Source: Sequoia sempervirens
Lineage: Eukaryota > Streptophyta > Pinopsida > Cupressales > Cupressaceae
Reading direction: 5' to 3'
NCBI GenBank assembly: GCA_007258455.2
Contig: VDFB02000001.1
Coordinates: forward strand, 14,839,747 to 14,903,746
Length of the DNA: 64,000 bases
The notes under the pieces were generated by a model. That model saw only the letters and a program-made list of their open reading frames with translations. It made no database searches and was not told the origin of the DNA. The position numbers were made by a program, and so were the translations under genes. Positions 1-13,139 of this stretch are shown piece after piece (the stretch's first letter is position 1; each line of letters begins with the position of its first letter).

Positions 1-1254
1 ACTTTTCTTATTTATGCAAAGTTATAATAAATAAGAAACATTAGACAATATCTATTGAACTACATTAATTATCAAATATCATGGTTAAGGAAATGATGTA
101 AAAATCATAAATGTTGATGTAAGATGTTGCATAAAAAAAATCATATTATATTAAACTACATCCTTGAATTACATTAATAATAATTAGTAGCAATAAATAC
201 CATAAACAATTTTGAAAACCCTAAACATCAAATGTTATTATTATTGTAACAATCTAAATACTCATAAATATTGAAGCAAGGTACACCAAATATCTCTAAC
301 ATACATTACTAGTAGAACCGAAAATATTATTTATCATAAATACTACAATAAATACTTATCACAATGATCAAGTGTTGTATGAGCATTATAGTGACACTAT
401 ATCAAATTGAAACTAAAAATAATGTATGATTTTTTAGCATAAATATGATCCCTGGATGAAAACACCTCAAATGAACAAAAGGGTTTTTGTTCTCCAATCC
501 AAACTAGAAACCAAGAGGATTTGCATTCTCCATTTTTTTTACATCAATTATTTTCATCCTCAAGTAAGAACATGGACATGAATTCTCAAAATTCAAAAAT
601 GATTTGATTGAAATGAAAAAAATGGAAGGAATCTTTGATCAATTTGCCCACCTTTTATAAATTCCTTTTAGGCCACATAATTTGAATTTTCTTTTTTCAC
701 TCCTTAAACCCCCTCCAAAAAGTGTTTAACACTTTTTAAATTAAATATTACATGAGTCCTTACAATGCCCCATTTAAATAGCCAATTTATTAAAATAATA
801 ATATTTAACTTATTCTTATAAAATAAATTTATTAGCCTAACTCAAAATATTATTATTGAATTATTTCTTCAATTAAATTATTTTTAATTAAGGGCATGAC
901 TCAAATACAAAGAAGGGTGCCATTAAAATAATGAATCCTAAGGGGATGAGACTCCAATAATGATTGAATAACTTGAACATGAGTTGTACGCAAAGACATG
1001 GATGCATTGTGACCATATTGTTGTTCAAGAATAGGATATTGGAAAACTAAAGTGGATTTGAGAGCGACCAAAACTCCAAGATAATCACATCTCAAAACTA
1101 GTAAGTTGTGTACAATTTCTCAAGGACTAGAGGGATATATAAGTTATATCCAATTTAATTTACTCCCCTAGAACTTGATGTTTATTGAGGATCCCATCCC
1201 CTTAGGATTAACACCTTAGGAAAAAGGAGAATTCATTGAATACGGATTTTAATA
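1..1254. other. AT-rich stretch without a recognisable gene
   Basis: I see no coding region, RNA gene or clear repeat boundary here. The sequence is strongly AT-rich, with many short A and T runs and stops in all frames. The only longer open frame, about 64 codons on the minus strand near position 1000, has no recognisable motif. Confidence 0.5.
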
Positions 1255-1640
1255 AAATATAGCTAATGAAATTTGATGGCACAAAAGGTGGGGGTCTCAT
1301 AAGAGCATGCCTCATTGGTATGAACACCTATTTTGGCTTGTTGGACCCTAATATTGAAACCAAATCTAAGATCATCATCTATTAGCTAGAGGGAAAGGAA
1401 ACTCTTTAGTGGGATCACATGAAAGATATCAAAGAATATCATTTGGCCTATATTTATTGGGACATATTTGAGGATTTTCGAAAATAATATCCATTGGATT
1501 AGCACCATATTCAAAATATGACAAAATCTCACTCGTGTACCAAAATACATTGACAATTATGAAATACAAAACCAAATTTATGGGATTTATTTTGTATGCC
1601 CACTATATGAAGGCTAATAAATAATGGGTTCATTATTCTA
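1255..1640 (+). pseudogene. Relic of a retrotransposon gag domain
   Basis: Plus-strand translation gives a broken match to the plant retrotransposon gag fold. A KFDGTK segment is followed by an MNTYFGLLDP-like piece, then an EGKETL..WDHMKDI segment and an IYWDIFEDF piece with several stop codons between them. In intact plant gag proteins this order (KFDG, then YF, then EG.A..WW, then W..F...F) marks the capsid domain that assembles virus-like particles. No LTR, protease or polymerase is attached, so this is an orphan fragment. The reading rests on motif order only and the fragment could not encode a functional protein. Confidence 0.5.
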
Positions 1641-2380
1641 TACTTGGGTTAAACAAGAATTGAGTTGATGTCATCAAAAGGGTAAGACCTAGAAACTTAG
1701 TGCAACTTGTGAAAGCAAAGTGTTGTAGAACCATCTTAAGGGTCAAGTAATCTTGTATCACCCAAAAGAAAGTTTTCTCTTTTCTTTGTTTTTTTGTTTT
1801 TAAATTTTTTGAAGTTCTACTAAGATATTGATTTTGTGGTTCTAGGGTACTATTTTACATCAATCCTAATATATAGATCATATGGTAGTAATAAGGCTTT
1901 TGGAAGAGCCTTTTTTGCTATGCAAATAACAAGTGTTGAAAAATAATTTTCACCTATGTGGTAAAAAATGAATGTTGATTTGTTCATCTAAATGCACACA
2001 CCATATAGTGAGTCTACCATCTAATAATCTTCAATATATGATGGTGTGAGACTTAGAAAGTTTGAAGTGATTTTATACCCTTATTATCTTCTTATTTCTC
2101 TTTTCCATAATGTGTGGAAGAATGGGACAATTGGAAAGCATTATTAAAGGAGCTATAATTCATCCTTGACCTTTCTAGGGCCAACATTATTCATAATTGG
2201 TAATTATAGTATGGAATTGACCAATAGAAGATTTAATTAGATGTGGAATTGAGAAAAGATAGTTGTGAATCATAAATTATTTATCAAAGGTTGTCCCTCT
2301 TTATTAGGAGTGTGTAATGTGGTTATTTAATAGACATATATAAATATAAATAAAGTGGTAATCATAATATAACATATCTT

Positions 2381-4035
2381 GTTGAATGAACAAGACAACT
2401 GAGAGGGGGGTGAATCAATTGTATCTTATCAAAACACCAAAACCCTTAATAATATTAAGATCCAAAATCATTCATTAAACCCTTAATCTGTTGTGATGAG
2501 TTAGCATGAAACGCATAAAACAAAAATTGAAACAACTTGAACATCATGCACAAGAGAACACCAGATTTATGTGGAAAACCCAAAGAGGGAAAAATCATGT
2601 TGAGGATTAGCTCATAATATAAGTAATTGCAAAACCTATTAGAAGGGCTCATTGCTAGAATAGGACACACTATCCAAAAAAGCTCACAAGCAAGGCTCAT
2701 TGCTAGAATAGAAAAAAAGAAGATAGAGAAGAAATGTTACACAGAGAACATGATCTCAATGCAACATAAAATCCACCACAATAGCTCCAACATCTTCAAA
2801 TTTTGTTTGAATGATTGTAGACACCTTCTTCTTATCTCATCTGGTAATCCAACACTTGGAAGTCCACACTAGTCTGCTCAATTTTGCACTCTACAACCCT
2901 ACACTTTGAATTATTCGCATCACACACTTCACACTTTCATCTATATTTTTCTTCTTCAACAATTCAACTCATACTTATACCGTCCTCAACCTTGAAACCC
3001 TTTCCAAGGTCAGCAATGCACCTCAAATGTGCAAATTCAAATTAGGTCGACACCAAAACACCTCCATTGCAGGTAGAAGTGAATGCAGACCGCATAAAAG
3101 CTTAATTGGGACCCAAATCAAAAACACCACTTAAATGCATGCTACCACAAACAATATTTATCCTTCACATGTAGTGCAAACACCAAGTCAGTCATTACCC
3201 CTGCAAACACCATTAAACTTTGAAGTACAAACTTCTTCAAACCCAAAGACAACTTGTAAACCACACACCACACTTAAAAAAATCTACAATATTCCTCAAA
3301 CATCCTAAAATCCAACAAACTCCTTCACAACAACTTCCACTTGAAGAATATACAAACCTAGTACACTCATACAACTCTGCCATAAAGTGTTATTTGAAAA
3401 AATATCTTCTAGAGCACCAAACCTCAAATCCTCTTGATTGAAGTAAACTACCACCACCATCAACGCACCTTCAGAATCATAAGACCTGAAGCATTACTAC
3501 AGAGAAACACATAGCAAAAACATTTCTCCCAAATACCTTTGTAATGCATAATCACACACTAGTGAACACAAATTTTATTTTATGATGATCCAACATACCA
3601 TCTCTTGAATACAACATCTCTAAACACTTCTCACCGACACATTTGAATCACATAGGTATATCTTCAATTTAGAAGAAATGCGGAGAAAAACCAAAACATC
3701 TTTCTGTAACCCAAAACAACACTACAACACTCTATTTCCTCTTTTTATCAAATTTTCTCAAAAGCACTTGGAAACCAAGCACTAGAGACACATCCACATC
3801 ATCTTCATCACTACTACATCCATAGATAGAAGCTTATCAAAGCAACACTAGAGGTTAATACCAGTAGCAGCTTAACTGATGACAACATAATGCAACAAAT
3901 CAAAGCATAAACAACACCAACTGTTCATCTTCAACACCAATCTCTCTCAACACATACAGTTGACACCAATGCCAACACAAGCTTGTTGGCAGCAATGACA
4001 ACACCAATTTGCATATACTTGCAACATATCGAATT
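2381..4035. repeat. LTR-like dispersed repeat, copy A (uninterrupted)
   Basis: The segment opens TGTTGAATGAACAAGACAAC followed by GAGAGGGGGGTGAATCA, an opening typical of plant LTRs, and runs about 1.65 kb. Bases 2650-3230 are clearly similar to 7905-8474, and bases 3215-3526 to 27635-27932. The two other blocks together make one second copy split by a large insertion. I see no LTR partner, primer-binding site or polypurine tract, so calling it an LTR is inference; the repeat itself is seen directly. Its main value is as an uninterrupted reference that defines insertion points in the other copy. Confidence 0.6.
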
Positions 4036-4687
4036 GAAGATCTTTATTTCAAGCAAGTGTAAATTTTAAGGAGACTTATGTGGATTTGGTAATTGGTTTG
4101 TATAATCAATTAATTTTTTTGCTACACTTAGGCATTTTGAAGATATGTTCAAAAGTGTTGTTAAAATTTTCAAAAAAGGTCAAATTGGGAGTTTGCATGT
4201 CTTGCATGAGGATCAAAAACTTGAAATTTTCAAAATCTGACGATCTGGGTCTGCTTAGAGCGACCAAGTCTACATAACCTAGATCTCAATTTTTTGGCCC
4301 TAAATTTTAGGAAAAATTTCATTTTTAGAAACTTTCTAAAAATGAAACCTTTCTCTGGGTTTCTTTTGAAACGAATGCTGGAATTTTTTTCTAAAAATAG
4401 AAATTTTGGCTTCCAAGGTTCAAACTAATTTTGATTGGTCGAAAATACTTCCTTATTACGCTGGTCTAGACATAATAGTAAAAAGATCAATTTTTCCCTA
4501 GTGGGTCTCTTTTTATTTTTCAAAAGTTTTATTAGGAGCTCCAAGGCCATTAATGGAGGTTGTTCAATTGCCAGGTGTCAGATTCAGAGTCTCAAGAACT
4601 ACTTAGATCAAGAAACCGTAACAGATGATTGAGGGACAAAGAATGAAGAATGAAAGTTGAAAAATCATGAAAATTGCAAAAAATTTG

Positions 4688-5740
4688 CTCTCTGGAAAGT
4701 TTAGGTGCCCCTACCTAGTCTAGGCACCTAGGGTTTTGTGCCTTAGAAAAAATTTCATCTCCAACAGTTGAAGCAATGGAAAGCACATGGAACAATGGGA
4801 AAAGTTGAAATTTGCAAAATAAAAACTAACACTGCAAAGCATGGGCACCCTAGGAGGAGATAGGCACCTAGTATTTCAAGAGGTCAGATGATGGAATTAG
4901 GGTTTTCTCATCCTAGAAAATGTTGCTTAGAACTTCACAACTCTGCAGTGAATCCATTGAAACAACCATCAGATCAAACAGTCAGCTAGAATTCGAGATT
5001 GAATAGAGAGGGCTTGATAAAGTAGCAAAATGCAAATCATGAAATTATTAGAATATATTCTAAGTTTGGAAATTTTGGGCACCCCAAATAGCCAAGGGAG
5101 CCTAGATTTTTGAGCCTCCAAAACTAGAAATTAAGGTTTGTCGAATCAGTCAATCTCTTCAGAATTCTACCAGCTTCGTAGTAGATATCTAATCCTAATC
5201 ATCGAACTCGCTAGTTGTCAAAAAAATTAGATCAAATGGAGGACACAACATGAGGTTTCAAATTTGAAGGTTGAAAAAGATCCAAAAATGGCTAAGGCTG
5301 GAGATCTTGGGCACCCCAAGAGGAGATAGGAACCCAAGCTTTTGGGTTACCAAATGGATGAATTTGCAGTTGCAGCCTCTAGAATGTTCTCTTCAAATTT
5401 GAAGCAGGTCTCCAACAAAACCATCATAAAATCCATCAGAGTTTTCAATCACCAGATATCACAGACTGATCAGAGGGGTAAGCATGAGCAAAAATGAAAA
5501 AATAACAAAAAATCACTAACACTGGTAATGTTGGGTGCCCAAGCTAGCCAGGGGCACCCATGATTTTGAAGGTCAAGATGACGTTTTTACCCAAAGTCAC
5601 CTCCAAGACAACCTTGCCAGATTCGACCAGGTTCCACAACAGAGGAAATCAAACGGAGGAAAAAATCAAGCAAAAGTTGAAATTTGAAGAAAATTGGCTA
5701 AGTCTGCAAGCCAAAGGCATCCAAGCTTTCATGCCTTAGA
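4688..5740 (+). repeat. Degenerate array of GGGCACC inverted motifs
   Basis: Five to six units spaced roughly 150-240 bp apart each contain a short inverted pair. Examples are AGGTGCCCC...TAGGCACCTAGG near 4692, GGGCACCCTAGG...TAGGCACCTAG near 4846, GGGCACCCCAAATAGCC near 5088, GGGCACCCCAAGAGG near 5308 and GGGTGCCCAAGC...GGGGCACCC near 5531. The DNA between units is not conserved by eye, so the hairpin is the conserved part. The design resembles the GGGACTCATTCGCC hairpins of the LTRs further along but uses a different sequence. Confidence 0.5.
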
Positions 5741-7180
5741 GGAATTTTTCAAAATTGCATCTTTCAAAAAGTGACCACATTTGATGAACCTGCTCAGGAT
5801 TGGCTTCAAAAAATTTTAAGTTGGAGAATAAAGTGTCTTATTTATCCTCAAAACTTATTTAAGAGGTCTTTGGCATTCATTGTTCACTTTTTACAGGTTG
5901 GAGTCTAGAGGAGGAAACATAAAATTTTATTCATTTCAAGATTTGAAGGCCAAAACTCGGTGCTTTTTTAGAGTTCTTTATATTTTCTGGATCAACTCAC
6001 ACAGAGGCTCACCTTTTCATGCTTTATTTCTCCAGGGCATCAATTTTCAAAAGGGGGTCAATATTTTCAAATTTCAACGATCTAGGTTAGCTCAGTTCAT
6101 GATTCTCTACAACTTTGGAAAAGTTTTCAATTTTTCAAGAAACTGCTTTTTTCATGCATGTCCAAGAAATCTTCAAAATTTTCAACATCTAATCAACTGG
6201 GTTCATACAAAACATGATTCTATACAAAACCCAACTCTCAACTTTTTTTTAGAAAAAAATTCAAAAAATTAGGGTTTTTTCTTTTTCAACCAACCATCAA
6301 CAATTTTAAAAAATGAACGATCTAGGTCTTCTTGCAATGAGATTCTCTACAAAACCCATATCTCAGATTATTTTCAAAAAAATTGTCCCATTTGAAGAAG
6401 GAAAATCAGCAAGCTATTTTTAGCTTTTTGTGCAAAACTTGTCCAAGCATAGTCGAGTTTACTGTCAAAATTTAAGTTTTTATGCATGGAATTCAAAACA
6501 AAGTAGCAGATGGGTGGGTTGTTTGCAGCCTTGAGTTGGACATTGTTGAACAGTGATTTTCAATACCACCTTGGTCAGAAAATTTGGTCATGTCCATTGA
6601 AGGGCGTGAAAAGGTGTGGAATAAGCAAAAGGACAAGTATCGAAAAAGTTGTACAATACTCTTTTGTTGGAGAATCAAGAGAAGTTTCAAAAGCATAAAG
6701 TTGTAGAGCCACCAAGTTATCAATTAGTAAGTCATCTTTTGGGGCAGTGATTTTTTTCAAGAATAGAACTCATAAAGAAGCTAAAGAGACCAAATATTCT
6801 CTAAGTTTGATTGCAGAAGGCGAAGAGATCATGTAAAAGTGGAATATGGCTATAGATAGTATCAACACTCCTAATAAAAAGGCAGTTTCCCACTTTTTGG
6901 CGAATGAAGTTGAGATTTAAAGCATCAATGTACTTGAAGCTTTCTCCAAGCTTTCTTTTTATTCTTATCTCACACTTTCTTTCTATTCCTATCTCAGGCT
7001 TATCCATTCTATAGAAGAGAAAGAAATCAAGATGTAATAGTTGACATTTTCCCTATTTTTATGCTTTCATAGGTTGTTAGATGCTTATCTTGTTTTAGTT
7101 TTAGAAATAAAGCTTGCATGTTGGCAAGTCTTAGTTGTAAAAGCAAGAATTTTTTAGGGTTCCCTACTCCTCTGCTTGTG

Positions 7181-7188
7181 TATAAATA
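7181..7188 (+). promoter_or_regulatory. TATA box of an LTR-like promoter
   Basis: TATAAATA followed by AGGGCAACCTTGCCC lies about 260 bp upstream of an AATAAA signal. This matches the U3/R arrangement of plant LTR promoters. No transcript evidence is available. Confidence 0.45.
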
Positions 7189-7904
7189 AGGGCAACCTTG
7201 CCCATTTTTCTTTAACGGTTATTGTAATGGAAAATTGCTAAGCCTATTTTTCTTGCAAGTTGTTATTGTTCAGTTTCATGTTCACTTAGTGTAAGACCAA
7301 GCTTGTATGCCTCTTTAGCTACAAGTTATTGTTCAGTGCATGTGTTTTGTGTCAATGTATTATGGTTTGATGGCTAAACTGTAAGCCTATTTTTCTACAA
7401 TCCTGCTATCCCAGAAGTGTAATCTTTTGTTCTTGAGATTTGAGAAATAAAGTCTTGTGCCTACTTTTCCCTAATATAATGTCTCAGATTTCTGTTTCAT
7501 GTGTTATGCTTATATGATCTCTATTTCAGCTTGCATTGAAAGTAAGTAGATGTGTGTTGAGAGAAAGTTTATTTAAGTATTTATGTCAAAGAATCCTTCC
7601 TTGTTCATTTCTAACTCTCTTGCTCTGTGTTTACTTAAGAAGTTAGAAAGGTCATTACAGTAGGCTTAGTCATAGTTGAACTTCCAAAAGAGAAAATCCT
7701 AGCTACGATGCTTGAGTTTTATAACCTTGTGCTCTTAGTTGAACAAAAAGATAGACAAATTAGTTTTAGTTTACTTTATTTTAAGCAACATCAACAAAGA
7801 GCTTCCCCTCCTCATTCGAAGAGCAGTTTATCTGTGCATAGTTTTCCATTTCTAATCTGCATTCTAGAGGTGCGAATTGAAACACCAACAAGTTACAAGG
7901 GATC

Positions 7905-8474
7905 ACTACCAGAATAGGACACATTTTCCAAAAAGGCTCACAACCAAGGCTCATTGACAGAATTAAAAAAAAAAGATAGAGAAGAAATGTTACACAAAGA
8001 ACATGATCTCAATGCAATAGAAAATCCACCACAATAGCTCCAACATCTCTGCAGTTTGTTTGAATGATTGCAGACACCTTCTGCTCACTACATCTAGTAA
8101 TCCAACACTTGGAATTCCACACTGGTCTACTCAATTTTTCACTCTACAACTCTACACTTCACATTATTCGCATCACACTTCGCACTTTCATCTATATTTT
8201 TCTTCTTCAACAATTCAACTCATACTTATATCATCCTCAACCTTGAAACCCTTTCCAAGGTCAACAATGCACCTCAAACATGCAAATTCAAATTAGGTCG
8301 ATGCAAAAACACTTATGTGGCAGGTAGAAGTGAATGCAGACCATATCAAAGCTTAATTGGGACCCAAATCAACAACACCACTCAAATGCATGCTACCACA
8401 AACAATATTTATCCTTTGCATGTAGTGTAAACACCAGGTCAAACGTTACCCCTAAAAACACCATTAAACTTTGA
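7905..8474. repeat. Dispersed repeat, copy B (left half of a split copy)
   Basis: This block aligns with copy A from about 2650 to 3230. The match breaks abruptly at 8474 after ...CATTAAACTTTGA. The missing continuation (GAAGTACA...) resumes at about 27635 after an insertion of roughly 19 kb. The first 260 bp of copy A are absent here, so the left edge was lost or replaced. Confidence 0.7.
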
Positions 8475-8481
8475 TGGTTTG

Positions 8482-8514
8482 TGCAAGATCATGGGGGTCC
8501 AAAAAGTGGCAATG
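8482..8514 (+). repeat. Left terminal inverted repeat of the 19-kb transposon
   Basis: TGCAAGATCATGGGGGTCCA continues into AAAAGTGGCAATG. The right end carries the same sequence inverted, with about ten extra bases between its TTTGGACC and CATTGCCAC parts. Similarity fades inward after some 33 bp. Confidence 0.75.
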
Positions 8515-8620
8515 TGAAAAAAAGGCATTTTTTAACTTGCTCAAAAACACAAAAAATCAGCTTTGACTTTTTCTAGGTTGGGGTAGAAACTACATGGTGC
8601 CATAACAAACACCAAACCGA

Positions 8621-8654
8621 AACATATATTTGTTCGAAATGGATATTTGTTATG
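8621..8654. promoter_or_regulatory. GGATATC-type palindromic motif cluster 1
   Basis: Two related half-sites, ACATATATTTGTTCGAAATG and GGATATTTGTTATG, lie 140 bp inside the left end of the transposon. They match the AAATGGATATCCATTTC family found in four other clusters inside the same element. A transposase-binding or promoter role is inference. Confidence 0.5.
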
Positions 8655-8689
8655 TTTAAGTCATTTTTTAATTTGGTTGGGTCCAGGAC

Positions 8690-9040
8690 CAATCACATAT
8701 TTAATTTAATATATTATAATAATCTTTTAATATAATTATAATAATGTTTTAATATAACAAGGGGATATTTAATTTAATATTATATAATAATATATTTAAT
8801 ATATTATAATACTTATATAGTATTAAATATTATATATTCTATTATAATATATTAAATATAATATAATATAATAATATTAAATATATTATATTATATTATA
8901 TGATTATATAATATATTAATTATATTATTATATAATATAATATTATTATATTACATAATATAATATAATTAATATTATATTATAATATAATATATAATAT
9001 AATTTTATATTATAATATAAAATAATATATGATTATGTTG
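8690..9040. repeat. Low-complexity TA-rich block
   Basis: About 350 bp built almost only from TAATAT, ATATTA and TATAAT words, able to fold on itself. No coding potential. It separates motif clusters 1 and 2. Confidence 0.85.
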
Positions 9041-9084
9041 CATATCGAAAAAAACTACCAATTATTAAAAAAACTACATAAAGG

Positions 9085-9137
9085 AAACAAATATCCATTT
9101 CGTAACAGATACCATTTCGAAACAGATATTTGTTTTT
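9085..9137. promoter_or_regulatory. GGATATC-type palindromic motif cluster 2
   Basis: Three half-sites in a row, AAATATCCATTTCG, ACAGATACCATTTCGAAACA and GATATTTG, lie about 300 bp upstream of the first ATG of the plus-strand gene. The inward-facing copies form a TTTCGAAA-centred palindrome. Confidence 0.5.
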
Positions 9138-9429
9138 GTTCCATAAAATTGAAAAATAAAACTCGAGAGCTCATTTTTTCTATAGTCTCTAATTAGCTGC
9201 GTGTAGGTTTTGCATTCAATGACTCAGATATCTACTTGGGAGTCTATTTTTTGCTCAAATCAATCACATTTCAAAGGTATTTATGGATTTTACTATTTTT
9301 CTTCAATTTATATTAGTTTTGCATTGTTTTTTGTGAATTTTAGTCAAAAATAGGATTTTTAATAGGTTTTTAATTGCATTAAAATGATTGTTAATTTTTT
9401 AAAAAATTATCAATTAACAGGCTTAAGAA

Positions 9430-11453
9430 TGGTTGATCCAAACCCCGCTCAACATGAAAAACTCTAACCCCGCTCAAGATGAAAACCCTCCAAATCCTCC
9501 TTCGTCGCAATTGGGATGTTTCCAAACCAAAATGTGCTAATAATACATGAATCTATTCATAGAAATTTAGATCAATTGAGAAATGTGTGTCGAATCTATG
9601 AGACACTCCCTGGGCTATCAGATATGAAAAACACTTTAGAAACAATCATTTCAAATGTTAAAACTTTGGCAAATCAACACAATAGGTTTGCAAAATGGTG
9701 AGAGGAACAAAGGAAATTTTATGCCAACGGGTTATCATATGATGAAGTGAGGGAACTTGATATTGACAAAGCCAAATTAGCCCAATTATTCATCAATCCC
9801 AAAACAAGACAACCCATAAATGTGTGGAAGCCAAAATTTTCAATTAAATGGCGCACACATAGAGGCATATTAGCTCATTTTTGGAGACGTTGATGGATGG
9901 TTTTTGATAAACCACCCAACAACAATCTTGATGTCCCTCAATATTTTCTTCAAAAATTATATGCCGAGTTTGTCCTAGGGAGGCATATTGTCAATTACTT
10001 TGACATGCGATATTTCCAAGGTGTTTGTAGAGGGATGCCACAGGATAGACCTAGAGCACACCGAGTCATCCTAGTTCTTCCTGCTCCACCTATTGTTGCC
10101 TCGGCTCCAGTACCTTACCCTAAGATTGCTTTAGATGCAAGGAATCAAATCATTTTTTCCTTACATTCATCGATTGATCATTTGATCATGCAGAGCCATC
10201 ATGTTGCACATCCACATGATGGTGCATTGCATCATGATGGTGATGTACCTGCTACATCAGCTTCGATTGGTACACCATCCTCTTCGACAAATATTTGTGT
10301 GCCCCATTACTACATGATGTGCCACAATTTATGTTTGGGTCCTCTTCGATAGTCCATTGAGGCTCCCATAGTTACATCCAACTATAAGGTTCATGATATG
10401 TCAGATGTAGGATTTGATAGAGCACGAAGTGGACCATTTCTAGGAGAGACATTGGTTGCCAGAGATGATGTGGGAGAATCAGTAAGACTTAAAGTACTTT
10501 TATAGTATGTTTTATCTAAATTATTTCATATTTTATAAGAGATATTTGTACTAATATTTGTTTATGCGTCAGAATCTTTAATAGTTGTTGTCAGAGAACT
10601 AGATTTCCCAAGTGTAGGAGGCTACACAATCAACAATTTCATTTGGACTAGGGACTCAATATATGGTATCATTTAAATTATTATTTAGATGTTAATTTTT
10701 GAAATCTATTATGTTTAAATACATGTACTACATAGATTTATAGTCTAATATAATCTTGTCTTTTTATGCAGCAACCTAGTACTTTTACAACCATGTTGAC
10801 TAAGCCTGACCCATTGGAAGAAGTTCCACAACAGGTATATGTTTTTTAAATATTCTCAACATTATGATTATACGTGCATGTGCATTTAAATTGTGTTACA
10901 TTCTATTTATTTTTTATATATGAAACCATCTTAGCTACTTCATCCACCATGAGCCCATCTAGTGTAGAAGCATCACAATACCTGTATGTGTTTATTTTAT
11001 ACTGTAGATATTTACATTTAGATAGGAGTAGATATATGTTTAGTAAATATGATTATTTGTCAACAATTATATGTGTATTTTTATCATGTATATTTTACTT
11101 GCTATAGTCCTCTTCCTAATTCAACAATGTGATGAGTGTGGGACCATTTCCTTATACGAGGACTCTTGATCGTTCTAAGGGACAATCATATGCAAAACGT
11201 ATTGCAAAAAAGAGAGCAAGACTTGAGGTAAACAAGAATTGCATTTTTTATATAATATAGTTCAATATAGTGATTTTTATGTTAAATTCATAATTTATAA
11301 ATTATAGTATATAATTTTATATTTACTAGTCTATCTTGTCAACCATTCACATAATTAATCAAATTTGTGGTTTGAATTATTACTATGCAGGAAACTTTAG
11401 AGTAACTAAGTTCTTCGAGGAGGCTCAATTTTGATGGTCCAACACAAGATTAG
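9430..11453 (+). pseudogene. Unrecognised spliced gene of the 19-kb transposon (decayed)
   Basis: I do not recognise the product. One reading frame runs from 9516 to about 10481 with only three stops: TGA at 9699, TGA at 9891 and TAG at 10350. The start is unclear: the ATG at 9430 gives MVDPNPAQHE, but a duplicated CCCCGCTCAA-GATGAAAA word and a one-base shift separate it from MFPNQNVLIIH. Likely later exons, each with AG/GT borders, are 10573-10665, 10772-10834, 10935-10983, 11108-11227 and 11391-11453, ending FDGPTQD. Visible segments include LSYDEVRELDIDKAKLAQLF, an INVWKPKFSIKWRTHRG stretch, a Ser/Thr/His-rich middle and a basic tail (KGQSYAKRIAKKRARLE) that could bind nucleic acid. It lies inside the transposon, convergent with the transposase gene. 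I infer a companion protein, perhaps DNA-binding, as in two-gene transposons. The exon model is by eye. Confidence 0.5.
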
Positions 11454-13139
11454 GATTTGATATAGATTGATATGTATATAGGGTTTGATAGATTTTGAGA
11501 TGGCATATATGCCACAATTTGTAAAACTTATTGTAAAACTTGTAAAACTTGTTTTGAGTAGGCATATATGCTAAATTTGTATATGCACAAAGACAATTAT
11601 TCTACATTTTGATATATAAGAATTGATATTCGATCTAAATTTTTCCTCTTGTGCATGTCTTTCTACTTTCAATCTTCAAAATGGAGTGTATAATTATTTT
11701 AGAATGGTTTAAATTTATGATCAATAACATGTTATAGATTAACGAAATTGCATTTTAATAGAACTTATGAATTACAATAGGTGATCTATCTATGTTATAG
11801 TTCATTCATATTAAGATTCACATACATTACATTCCATGGGACCACATTTCTTTCAGGAGTTTTTTCAAACAACTCACTGCCTTTTCTATTGTATCACATT
11901 TTTCATACATGTCTACCAAAGCATTTTTATCAAACACTCAATTTGAGAATGCACATGATTTTAAGCTCTCTTGAATGAATATACATTTGACATTATTTTG
12001 TTTTTGAACTCCTATAATGAAGTGGGTAGTTGATATTTTTTTCAAAAGAAGTTAAAATTAATGAAAAATGGTATGAGAAGCACTGTATAATATTTTTTGA
12101 GAGAATTGTTTGAAAACATGCCTCAAAGAATTATGGTCTCGTAGACAAGGAAAAAAGTATGAAAAGAGTAGCTTATGACAGTCTTATGGCATTGATTCTT
12201 TTGATTGATTAAAAACTTCAAAAAAATTCCATACAACTTAATGAAATATATGTCATTACAATGTTCATTCAAAAGTAATATAATTATCTTGATAAAAATC
12301 AATGTCACTCAATGGTGTTAAACACTCTATACAAACCATATGATTGATGTAGCCATAAAAAAAACAATACAACTCAATACAACATTCATTTCATTAAACC
12401 TTCAAGCTTAATAACATGTAAAAGGTATAAAATCATCATGAATAAGAATCACTATCTTTCAACCATAGGGATTTGATGCAACCTTCAAACAAAGTCCTTA
12501 CAACTGAACAAGATACATGTTCATTGGATTGTTCATGTGAAATCTATACAATAATCATGATCAACAATTAAGACATCACTCAACCATGATGCAACCATTA
12601 AACAAGCCAAATGAGTGTGATACAACCATTAAACAAACCAAATACAACTCCATGACATGCATGTTATTTGACCTTCCACATGCAATTTGTATTATCGTAA
12701 TGCACAAAAATGAATGTTGCTAACCATAATGCATGGATAAGCAAACTAGGTATACCATATGGACTTGATGCACACTTCACACAAAAGAAATAACACTCAT
12801 ATGATATTTTCATATATGTAAATCAACCTTGAACCACACCAAAATTGTTATATCACAATTGTTGTCACATATGCCATTCAACCTAATGGAATTGAGATTT
12901 TGTATTTGGTAAGAATTTGTGCAAGAAAAGAAAGTGAGAGATGATACTTAAGGCAGATTTGAACAAATGAAGTTTTTGTCCTAAGCATTGAAAAATCTAT
13001 CAAACAAAGGGATGTTGTCCTAAGCGTTGAAATTGAAGAAAAACAACCAAAGACTAAAATTAACCACTTAGAAAAGGAATGAAAAGAAAAGAAGAAGATT
13101 TTATCGTCAATGAAAAGGAGGTTATTCTACTCTAAAAAT
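11454..13139. other. Spacer between the transposon's first gene and its tandem array
   Basis: AT-rich DNA with no frame I can support. The longest open frames, about 60-65 codons, are hydrophobic and motif-free. Some CATT-rich stretches near 12.5-12.8 kb repeat loosely (ACCATTAAACAA). Confidence 0.5.

Larger units (their letters stand above)
4036..7904 (+). repeat. LTR-like region with repeated hairpins and its own promoter signals
   Basis: This 3.9-kb block sits between two copies of the dispersed repeat. It lacks a coherent coding frame. Its first half holds repeated short inverted motifs of the form GGGCACCC...GGGTGCC. Between 5.9 and 6.4 kb, variants of ACGATCTAGGTC followed by ATTCTCTACAAAACCCA recur, also near 4230. 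A TATA box at 7181 and AATAAA signals at about 7105 and 7446 fit the U3-R-U5 order of an LTR read on the plus strand. It may end near 7890 at ...ACACCAACA. No matching second LTR lies in the window, so a solo LTR or truncated element is inferred. Confidence 0.4.
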
